The notes under the pieces: generated by a model
Seen by the model: only the letters and a program-made list of their open reading frames with translations
What the model was told of the DNA's origin: nothing
The model's database searches: none
From: Acanthococcus lagerstroemiae
Taxonomy: Eukaryota; Arthropoda; Insecta; Hemiptera; Eriococcidae
Direction of reading: 5' to 3'
Length of the DNA stretch: 64,000 nucleotides
Assembly: GCA_031841125.1 (NCBI GenBank)
Contig: CM063110.1
Location: forward strand, 53,605,946 to 53,669,945
Part shown: one piece after another, positions 23,801-35,800 of the stretch
Layout: each line of letters opens with the position of its first letter
Position numbering within the stretch: the first letter of the stretch is position 1
Translations under genes and position numbers: made by a program

Positions 23801-26800
23801 CTCTTCTGCTAGGAGCGGAATAAAATGAGGAAGAAGAGAATAATATAACCTGATCAGAGAATAAGGCGCAGATCTACTCACAACCAAATGAGGCATTGCC
23901 AGACTTTTTCTAGCTTTCTTCCTTGACAACCACAGCTGAAAAGTACCTATTCCTAAGACAGGTGGACTATCAGTATATTTGGTTTTTTAAAACTTCGACA
24001 CCCTTATTGAAATTTACCCTGAAAATGAAAACAAAATTGACTACCTGTACCTGTGACATTCAGATTCGGAATAAGAAGGAATGACTGCGTGTTCTAATTT
24101 CAGTGCGAATCTGTTTCACTCAATCCTCCTTATGCTTTGCAGGTGAAGTGAAACGCAGACCTCCTGCTTATTTCTTGTGGTACTAATTACCGTCTATTTC
24201 TTTTCAATGCAGTGGACTGAACCCCGTTTTTGCCGTCCCAAATCCACAAACAAACAGCTCTGTACTGACGATCAAGAATGCTACCGTTCAACACAATGGA
24301 AAGTACTATTGCAGAGTTAGTGTACAAGGCACTGTAAAAGAGAAGACCTTGAAAGTGACTGTTCAGCGTAAGTAAATAACTCATTAGTAAGAAATAGAAT
24401 AATATACCTGCTGCAACCAACATTAGTTTTCTATTAATACAGACAGAAGATTCTTCGAGAAGAACTGAAAAAATTCGGCAAAAAGAAAATTCGAATACTG
24501 TTTCAGTCTTTCAGGCTTGCCTTAAACTCCTCCAAACTTCTTAGAGATTTTTTAGGCTGTGTTTTAGATTTTTCCAAGTTCATTTCCGGACTAACTCAAA
24601 ATTATCCCGGGTCAGATTGAGGCTTTTTGAAGACTTTCTATATTCGTCGGAGACGTATTGATATCTTCAAGAATTTTTTCTCAAGGTGCTCTTACGCAAA
24701 AAAAAAAAACCAAAAAACTCGACATGTTGCGTAGCTAGTTCCCCATTTGTGTACTTTCGTATCGAAATGGCTCTCTCTGTCGATGTGGAGTTATAACCAG
24801 TGGGTAATATCACATTAAATTCTGGTTAAAACGAGCCTAACCCGAGATCTGTAAGTGCAAAACTTGGCCTGTCACTGAGATTTGAAAATTGTGTATTAAA
24901 AATCGAAGTTGTGAGAAAAACGCATTTAAAGTTTTAATACTAAATTTTGGAAAAAGTTGTATGTGTACATTTGGTTTCCTTCGACGCTGGAAACGTTGGA
25001 ACAATTTCATAGAAAAAAAACGATACAATAAGATGGGCCCTTTCATAAAAATTTATGTAAAAAGTAACCTGTAAAAGAAAAATCGTTTGCTTCAACAAAA
25101 ATACTTGAAAGCCGAAAGCTAAAAGACGAACTCAGCCAAAAGTCAGCTTTTTGTAATCTCAAAAAATTGTATGGCGACAGCTAAAAGCTGTGTTAAGCCA
25201 TATATGTTCTCAAGGTCGAAAAGATAAGCTAAAAGTCCAAGCTGAATTTTTCGGCTACAATGCACTGGTTCAAAAGCTACCGTTGTATCCAGAGAGGGAA
25301 ACCCGGTATCGACAAATTGGGCCCTTTCTCATTTGACGCGTTTTGTCCATAACTGGATAAGAAATAGTGACGGAATATAAATTTCACGACCCAAGTCTGC
25401 TCCAGATCTCCTGCTTCTCGGCGTCCTGTGCCCAGTTCCAAGGCACCAAGTGGCCTGCTGCCACCCAGGCCCGATTCTCGTTCAAACACGGTGAAGTCCC
25501 GGATCAGGCACAGGAACGCCCCAGACCAGTCTGCCAGTAGGAGAGCAACCCGACGTGCACCCATATCAGCCGGACAACAAATGAGCCATCAGCCTCCTTA
25601 ATTAAATCACAATCAACAGGGTTGCGACAGGCTTCCGCAGCCCGGTCTGAATTGCAGCACCCACCCAATGCGGCTGCACCGTACTGTAGCATCCACTAGT
25701 ACCCCAGCTTATAATACTCTCCGACACACTCCTGCCAGCCCATTAGCAGCACCTTGGAGCCACTATGGCAAAAACCCCAAAGAACGCACCCCTACTCACA
25801 GGAAGAGCAATGAAAACTAAGACAGTCACTCCATCAGCATCCTCAGTTTCCCCGCAGAGCTGGGAGAAAAGTAAACCCCGAGCAGAGTTGGGTATAATTT
25901 TGAATTTAGTGTCGAGTTGTGTTGGCGAAAAGGGGTGGATACCATATTTCTAACGCCCCTGGATCCGCCGAAAGGGGCTGCAGGAAGGTTTGAACCACCC
26001 GAAACAGTAAAAACCTCATTTTCGGTAAATTTCGATTTTTTTAAAAACAAAATGGCTACATCTCGAAAATTGTAACCGACAGAGCGGTCCCTTTCAATAC
26101 GGAAGTAGACATTTATCAATTACGGATGGGATATAGTAAGCATAAGTCACTCACACAATATCAATACTGGTGTAAATCTGCATTTTCAAATCTTTAACCT
26201 GATCAATACTCTTTTAGCCGGTCCAAGAACTTTTGAGACGCACCCAGATGAATTTAGGACTCTTGAAGACTCTAAGGATTTTCTAAACTTATTTAAGACG
26301 TTTCAAAATTTGTTTATGACTCTTCAAGACTTTTTTAGAACTCCTCTAGGCATGTTTTCGAGCGGTTCTCAAAGTGTTCTCCACATAGCTCTTAGGGCTT
26401 TGCGGAGGATTGTGTCGTAGATTAAATTCTCTACGTCTACACAGTTTTCTGTGGGTAAAAGACGTATGTAAAATATGTAGAAAATTATGATGTAGAATAT
26501 GCAGAATATTTTTGGTATTCATTCTTAGCAAGTTTTGGTTATTTTATTAAATGTTAAACCTGAAAACTGTAACATTACACTTGTTGATATGCAGCTGTGT
26601 GCTGTGATGACATAATAGTATAGTACAAAAGTAAGTAGAAGAGTTAGGAACGTTTCATTCATAGCTCTTTGCGGAACTCATATATTTCATAGCTTACATT
26701 TTAAAGCTAAGAAGTCAGTATTATGATAGTTTAGCTCACCCTACTTCATAATTGAACACAGTGCTCATTCAACCTCTGAAGAAATAGGTTTTGATTATCT

Positions 26801-29800
26801 CTTCAGCTAATGAGGACTCTGGAGGACCAGCTATAGACAGTGGTGGCGCAGCCAACTGAAAGCCAGGAAATTTTCAACAAACTCTAGAAGAGCATCGAAC
26901 TCAGGGGAAAATATTCCTAATTGTGTAATTGTTTGCGTTGCTCCGATCCGATTGAACACTTCTACCGCAAAAATCAAAAATTCTGCACGTTTACTGATTT
27001 TTTTTTTTACATATTCTATATTCAAGGGTGTAGATAAGGGGGGTCCTGGGGGTTTGGACCCCCAGCAAAAAAGTTTTTTTCAGAAGTTATGTGAAGCAAA
27101 TTATGGGGGGCGGGTGTAAAGAATCCCAGACAGGATAGAGAAAATTTTTTTCAGACCCCTCCACTTATAACGGACCTATCAACGCCCTTGCTACATTTAT
27201 TCTACTTAAATTTCATAGTCTACATATTCTACATTCAAGGGTGTAGATAAGGGGGTCCTGGGGGTTTGGACCCCAGCAAAAAAGTTTTTTTTCAGAAGTT
27301 ATGTGAAGCAAATTATGGGGGCGTGTATAAAGAATTCCAGACATGATAGAGAAAATATTTTTCAAACTCCTCCACATATAACGGAGCTATCAACGCCCTT
27401 GCTACATTTATTCTACTTAAATTTCATAGTCTACATATTCTACATGTTCTCTACATTAAATGTAGAAAAAAATTTTTTACTTTAGAGGCCCAACTTTGCT
27501 GACTACTGTCATCATATTTTTCAGTATTGTCCTCTCGTATGACTTCCAATAAAACAGGCCCGTAACCAGTCCGTCATTTGTGACAAGGCAAATTAGATTT
27601 TGGACCAGGCAACTTTATCAACTTTCACCCCCCTCCTCCCTTTCTGAAAACATTTTTTCCAAACGTACTTTTATATAGTACATTCGTAGCCGAAATTGAT
27701 TTTATGTTTGAATAGCAGATATTGCTGGTATCTTCTGTCAGACAACGTTGGGCGAAGGTCCGGACCCAAAATTAATCTTTATCAGACTAAAAAATACCAA
27801 AATTCGAATTATCATTTTTTTGTGAGACAAGGCAAGCGCACTGGTCAGACAAGGCATTGCCTTGTATACCTTGGCGCTAGTTACGGGCTTGCAATAAGAG
27901 TAACACCTAGACCAACCTTTGTTGATTCTAGGGCTCCTCAAGATATTTCGTGTTTCAAAAGGAGTCTGTAGTCACGGCTAAGACACTTCTCTACTCATTT
28001 CAAGACCACTCTAGGCTTAGTTGAGACTTCCTGAAAATGTTTTAGGCCTAATTAAGACTTCTTGAGATTGATACAAACTTAACTGAGACTAATTGATTCA
28101 AGACTTTAAATCTCATATAAACGGATTCAAGACTCTGAGATTCTTAAAATATTTGCTAAACTTGTTGAAACTTTTCAAAATTTGGATTCTTCTAGAGTTC
28201 CCTAGGTCTCTTCCAGACACTATTTTATAAAGTCTTCCGAATTCGCTTAATCTAATCGAGGGTTGGTGAAAACTTTTTGGGACCATTCTATGCTGGATTC
28301 AGACTTTCAAGCCATTTTCAAACTTCTTCAAGACTCATCCAGACTGGTTTAATATTCTCTAGGACTCTTCAAGGTTTATCCACAGCGTCTAACACGTGTC
28401 AGACATGCTTTGATTAGAGGAGTCCGAAGGGTATTTTAAAAGCTTAGAAGAGTCTAAAACGGATTTTGTAGAGTGTAAAATACTTTCATTTAGTCTTGAA
28501 CGAGTCCGAAAAAGTTGTAACTTGAATTGGTCAGGAAGAGTCTTGAAGAGTTAAGAACATGTCTGGAAGTGCGTGAAAGAGTCTTGAACATAACTGCTAA
28601 AGTCTTACTCAGAAAACAAGTCGTAAAAAGGCTCGAAGAACCCGGAAATCTTAAAAATTTTAAATAAATTGAGGATAGAAGAGTCTCCAACAATATGTAT
28701 GTATGTATATTTGCAGACATCTCCCTGCCGCGAGGTAGCCCTTGGAGTATATGGTACAGCAATTTACATAATTACAACACTTCCTGCACTGCTCAAACAT
28801 GTGTACTTTAAATATGCTCATAAACATTCAGCTTCTTTGGTAAAACCTAACACATTAGTATTTTTGAATGAAATTTCCCTCTTGTTATTAAATCCAGAAG
28901 CAACTTTCTAGTTAGAGTCGTCATCAACATGTGGAAAGATTTTCTTTTCGTCTCAGCCTAATAAATATAGTAACGAGGTTCAACATTTTTTCACTCGGCC
29001 TGAGCCTTATATGCGGTCACGTACTTTAGTAGCTCATCCTAAAAAACAATGCTGCTAATTGATTTTTTTCTAATCGTTACAGCAACCAAATTGTATTTCA
29101 TTGTGAAACCATCCATAGCTGTTAAAGAAGAAAATGAAAATTTCTGGCTCGATGAGACGTATAGCACTGACATTACTTGTAAGGGTGCGGTGAAAAATCT
29201 TAACTGGAAATTGAATGGAGCAGATTTAACATCGTCTAGATCACCGCGGTAAGGCTAAAGACCTCTACGACTAGATACTTAACCCGATATCTACTACGTG
29301 AATAAAGATTTCATAGATAGTATCTATATTGTTAAAAATGAATTTTTTTCTTCATTTTTTATCTCATTTGTATTTTACCCTCTAGTGGATACGTCGCAAG
29401 TACTGGAACCGAAGGCCGTAAAGCATTCAGCACTATCAGGTTCGAATATCCGCGTAAAAACATCGAAGGTGGTCAGTACTTGTGCAGCGGATTATCTTTA
29501 TTCGATAACAAGAAAATAGAGAAGAAATTTTACCTAAAAGTTAAAGGTATGTTGTTTGTCCTTTTAGATAGGCTGGCTAATTGATGTGGCCTATAGATAG
29601 TGACTGAGTGAACGGGGTCACAATGTTTCGTTCGATATTGCATAGAAGCAGGTCTTCAGTTACAACCAAACTGAGAAAATGATTTTTGTCTTCAAAAATT
29701 ATAAATTTCACTTCGAAGAATGCCTCTGTTCATGGAGGTCACTCTGTAGTAGGCCATATCTTGGTTTGAACTGCATCAAATTGTAGAAATTCTTTCAGCA

Positions 29801-32800
29801 GACTGGCAGTTTAATCGTTATGATATTTTCAGAGGGAGCGGAACCGCCAGCACCCACATTAGTGGCCGAAAAACCGAAAATTGAAGATAACAAAGTAACA
29901 TTGAGCGTCAAACAGGAGAATTACTCTATAGCATGTGTTAGTTCTTTAGATAACCTTTCTTGGTTTGGACCATTCAACGTTGCTCTATCTCCAGGAACGC
30001 GACCATTGTAAGATTTCATCCATTTGATAGTTTAGATTTTATGAGCCCCCTATATTCTCAGTTTCCTTACGGACGTAAGAGGCAACTGAAAGTTGCCTTA
30101 AACAGTTCTAAAAGTACCCATATTCGTACAATATGTATTTTCCAGTGATGCCCGTGTTTATGTGGAGAAACTGTCAGATCCGACTACAGGACTTCGGTTA
30201 GTTTTCAACAGACCAGCGGTCAACGATCAAGGCGAGTACACGTGTAGTGGCTCTAGGCGCGAAAAATCTCGGAAAGTATCGGTATTGGTGAATATATTTG
30301 GTGAGTCAGCTATCAAATCTTACAGAACTTAAATGCTAATATCAATCATCTGTTCTAAATCTAGTCACTGTGCGGCCAAGTGGTAACGTGCCCACTTCGC
30401 AATCCTTGCATCTTGGGTTCGAGTCCCACCAACGCTAGAAAACTAATGACATGTGAATATCCCCTACTAACATTCTAGCGAACACAGCGACTACAGTATC
30501 AATCGAGGTGGAAACAGCGCATTCTGTAACCCCCGCCAGTTCACTCGAACAAGGCGTTTCAATCGCAGAGTGTGTTACTACCAGATCAGAAAGATTGGTA
30601 GGTACTGTGTGTGTGCACGTTGTGGACAGCTTACTCGACGTGGTGAAACACGTGACTAGTAAGCGCACTGCGACTGCATAACTAGAACGCAACAAAAACC
30701 ATGGAGAAAGCAACGGCAAACTGCCCCGACTAACCTGCCCAGGAAAGTCGCGCGTCAGAACCGCAACTGCCAATGTCCGGCATCGGATACGGCGCCTGGA
30801 GAAGAAGATTGTAAACCTGTATTAGCTATGCAGAATTACGGAGATCTTGGCGTTCAAATCCTCTTAAGTCTCAGTTTAGTTCTTTCTTTCTCCAAAGAAG
30901 TTTTTTCTTTCTTTCAGTAGCAATTCCGTTCTTTCATAGTTAGTTTGTTCGGTATGCTCACGTTTTTGAAGCCTAATCCAGTCACTGTGCGACTATTGTA
31001 CTTTCCCCTGTCTCCTAATACTCATTCTTGCTCGTTTCAGCCTTTTTAGATGTTTGCACCTGGCATCTATAACGAGACATATACTTCTCCAGGAAGGGAA
31101 GAGCAGCATTTAGCACATGTTTGAGGTGACAAAGATGAAAGCTTGAGAATTTTACGATAATTCATAAAAACCGGCATGAAAAGAGATTACACTTGATGTC
31201 AGAATGCCGTAAGAAGGAAATTAAATGCTTGAGACTTCTTAGAACTTACACCGACTTCTTGTTAATCGTTTATTACATCTTCTTGGGTTATTCTGCTTAA
31301 ATTTCTTCAGAAATTGCGAAAATTCATTAAGACAATTTTTGGCCTCGCTAAGCTTCTTCAGATACCATTAAAGTTCATTCACTCTTTCAAAACTCATTCA
31401 GATTCTTAAAGCTCCGTGGTAGTCTTCATGGACAATGTTTCGCACCCCTTTCCTCTCAACTTGAAATCCCCTTTTTTCCAGATTCACGACCCTGTTTTTT
31501 CGATTCGTTTAAACTCGGCAAAGACTCGTCATTTAAACACACTAAGAGACTAAGACCGAAAGACACGTTCAGACCAGGTTAATGACTTCACCTGAACTTC
31601 ATCGTTATCTTCAAGATAAATCAAGGCTCCTTTACGGCTTATTGAGTCGTATCAGACCCAATTTGTGATTGTGTTAGAACATACCTACTCTAATTTTCTT
31701 AGATTTTGGGATGTCTACACTTATTCTGACTCGTTTAAAACTCATTTAGCCTCCCCTCGGGGCTTTTTCAGAGCGTGTTCAAACTCTTAAAACTTGATTG
31801 AACTTATTAAGAGTGCATTAAGATTCTTTGTGACTAGATTAAGACTTACTCTGAAGTTCTGATTCTTCATTTTCATTCGGACAAGACTTATCCTGACTCG
31901 ATGACTCCATTAAGCTTCACTCATACTGCATGCGCATCAGTTCATCCAAACGTTATTGGGGTATAAACCTGCACTATAGAGTGCGCTGCAAAATCACCCG
32001 TGCGAGTGTTAGCGGGGGGAAATGAATGGGTGATCATGTGCACTTTTGAATAGAAAAATCTCCATGGTCACCCATTCAGACCACTGATAAAGCGCAATTG
32101 TGCCTACATTTGCGACTCTAATTTATATCCCAATACTCCAGGTCTTTTTAAAACTTATTCAGGCTATCAAAGTTCATTCCGACCATTGGGATATGAATTA
32201 GAGTTGCAAATATCGGCACGATTGCGTCTTATCAGTGATATGAATGGGTGATCATGGAGATTTATACGTAAGCATGTAGCAAACTTCAACTATCATTAAG
32301 TCGATTAGAAATTCACTTTCAAAGAAAATTTGTCCTAAAATTTAACTGCATCATCTCTAAAAAATTGAATTATAAACAGTTCCACTGGTAGAGTAATTTC
32401 TACTCATTTGTTCCCCTCCTGAAGATAGCAGTGTTATTTCTATTTGAAAGTACACATGATCATCCTTTCATTTTCCCCCGCTAACACCAGCACAGGTGAT
32501 TTTGCAGCGCACTCTAGTGCAGGTTTATATCCCAATTAAAACTCGTTTATACTACAGCATTTAGAACTCAGGAAAACTCATTCACTCTCTGTTATGACTC
32601 ATTCAAATTCTATTCGGCTTATTCAGGCTCCGCTCAGATGTTAAGACTGTCTCAGTTCCCTTTCATTAAGTCTCATCTAACGTCTTTAAAATGTATTTGA
32701 AGTCTTTCGAGACTCTTATTCAGACTTACTCAAACCCTGTCAAAACTCATCAGATTCATCACGATTATGTTTTAAGACTCATTCTCGGAATTTCATAAGG

Positions 32801-35800
32801 AATCTCGGCTCCGTAAAACTAATTTAAATAGGTACTATTCAGTTTTTCTTGAAATTCATTCAGACTCCGTTTAGACTCACGCAAGCGTATTCAAATCCTT
32901 CGATTTTTTTGGCAAATTCGTGTAAGACTTGTCTAGGATCATAAAGCTGGTGTTACGATTCGCTAGCACTTTAATGAGATTCCATAATTCATTTCGACAT
33001 TTTCAAGACTTATTTATAGACCTGAAAATGATTAAATTTAGAATCCATTAAGACTCATTTAAACAGGACCGTAGTTAAGGTGGCATGAAGGGCGTCCCCC
33101 ATTGTCTATCATACCACTACACGGTACAGCCAATTTTTTACAAGCTTCAGATTAGTTGATTTTGTGTTATTTTTTAACGCTGAGAACGATGGCGCAGTCA
33201 GGTTTTCTGTAGAACATAGCATTCTTCTTTACAGAATCGTAATTTTCCTTTATTTTGAGGGAGAACTCCGAAGTGGCAACACTGAACACTGATGATTATC
33301 TAATCACATTTCTTAAGCAGTGCATGCATTTTATGCAACAAAAAATTACCTTTTCTTCGTTTTCAGGGATTTTTACAATAAAATACGACCTACTACAAAA
33401 AAAAAAAAAAAAAAAAAAAAAAAACCGGCAAACTTCATTAAATTTAGCATGAAAAATACTTCTAGAAGGACCTGATACTGTTTTTGTAAATTTTGATGAA
33501 TTTCATTTTGTAGGTACCGTAGTGCAGTTGGTGGCAGTTTCAGGCGCTTTGTTCTTGTTGGCAAATTCACGTATATTTTAAGAATTTTTATTTTTCTTAA
33601 AAAATTTTTTTTACTCAATACATACTTGTAGTTGGAAAATTTTGATCTCCCTCTTCCCCCAATAAATTCGCTTCGCTTTGGTTCTACATTTACATTTTTT
33701 AAGAATTGAATTCAGACTTCTAAACTCATATATTATCAAAACTTTTCTGGTTTTTACTCCACCATTCCAATGGTTGTGGAAAAAGACATTTCGGATTGAC
33801 CAAACTTCGGGCCTTCATTGAGCCGTCAAGTCACGTGAGGGGCTTTCTCACAAACAGTGTTTGACAAGCCAGTACATAAATTTTTGAGCTCTCTGGGCCC
33901 TCTTCGTTGATTCATTAGGCCGGGTTAGTTAGCAATCACCAGTCGACGTGGCCAGTCCAATACTGCGTATGGTGTTATATATGTGTAGAGACTACATAGA
34001 AAGTTTTAGAGATCTTGCTTCTTGATTCTTACATATTGATTCTCAGCACTGTTTCTTTCTTCTAAAGAGTATGGGGTAGACGCATCTGCAGCACTGTGAC
34101 TTGTGGGGTCAGTTACACTCAACGTTCCAGGTTTGACTTTTATTTGAAGTGTAGTTTCAACCAATGATCTGCCCATTTAGAAGGAATTTCAAACGATCTT
34201 GCAACTTGCCTTAGATTATGGTGACTTGTAGAGCGCTGGAATAGAGGGATTTCGGCTGTCGGCTTCGTTCTCTCCGATACTCGAAAAGAGGTCTTAGCTT
34301 ATCTATGAGCCACCACATTTTATGCCGCTACTTGAAAATCAACCCTTCTTCAGGTGCCGTATCCGATGCGGGACGTTAGCGATGCGCGATTCTCTTGGGC
34401 AGGGTTAGTCCGGGTAATTTGCCGTTGCTTTCCCCACAGTTTGTCGCGGTAGGGTTTTCCTTGTCTGTGCCGAAAGGCTTACTAACCACGTGTTTCATGG
34501 CGCTGAGTAAGCTATCCAAGACGTGCACACACACAGTACCAATCTTTCTGATCTGGTGGTAACACGCCCTGCGATTGTAATGCTTTGTTTGTTCGAATTT
34601 ACGGGATTACAGAACGCGCTATCTTTTCACCTCGATTGATACTCGTCGAAAATCGTATCAATTCGAATCGTGTTTCGCGTATCTTCTACCCGCTGCCCCC
34701 ATACTGTTTTATAAAACCCAATTTTACTTTACAGAACCTGCATATTTCAGTGGAATACAAGAATCGCCAGTTCGTGTCAATGCCACCGGAAATGTGACGT
34801 TGCAATGTATAGTCGGAGGGCATCCAATGCCCACAGTCAATTGGAAGTTCCAGGATGAACTTATCCATAATGGTGCTGATCCACCAATTTCTATGTTTCT
34901 AGTTAAATAACTGAATGTACCTATTCTAATTCGGTAAACATCGTTCACAGACCCGAAGAGAGTGTATAACGGCACTTCGTTGACCATTTCGAATGCCTCG
35001 TGGGCTGACAGTGGAAGATATGCTTGCATAGCACAACAGCCCAGCATTATGGGGACCACAATTGAAAGGACAGTCGATTTAGTAGTCCTCCGTGAGTAAA
35101 ACCTACATCGGATATTGTTGCTCAATTGTACGTCGGAGTCATGTTTTAAATTGACTTTTTAATTTACAGATAAACCATGGTTCCCTGTTCAGAATGAAAC
35201 GGTAGAGCGCGTGCTAAGAACCACAGCTTCTTTGCGCTGTGACTGTTACACAACCTCTAATGATACTTATTATACCTGGTTCAGAGATGGAGCCATTTTG
35301 CGCACCGCTTTTGGAGAACTAGCTGCCAACCGGACGAAAGATATCGTTGAGGTTTTTATCATTTTCGACTAGAACAGTAATTGGAACTTAATATCTTAAT
35401 TACCTACACGTAAAAAATAACGCGAACCTTTTTCGTTTTTTAATTATTTATCCAGATTGCCTTCTCGAAGCCCGAACACCAGGGATTGTACAGGTGTCGC
35501 GCTGAAAATCCACTTGGCCTCGCCGAGATGAACATAACAGTCATAGCCATGAAACCGCCGAAGACTCCGACAATAACTCCAACCAAAGCTACTATCTCGA
35601 CCATAATAGTTCAGTTAGCGGTGCCCGAAAACAATACCATAACGAAGTACCAAATCAGTGTCAAGGAAACAAATGCGGCAAACTGGACCTCGCACAATTA
35701 TTCTGGTAAGCTTTCTTACCAATGAACTGTCTACGTCAACGATGCTGTAGAAGCTGACAGATTTCATACTTTCATTGGGTAAAATAAATTCGAACACTCC

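Noticed and set aside
28690..28765. Possible extra Ig-gene exon after TATATTTGCAG
   Set aside because: The flanking exons (24367 and 29083) join in phase without it, and it encodes nothing Ig-like.
30365..30440. Functional tRNA gene
   Set aside because: Continues into a SINE body, a second copy of which lies in the same intron; no complete cloverleaf.
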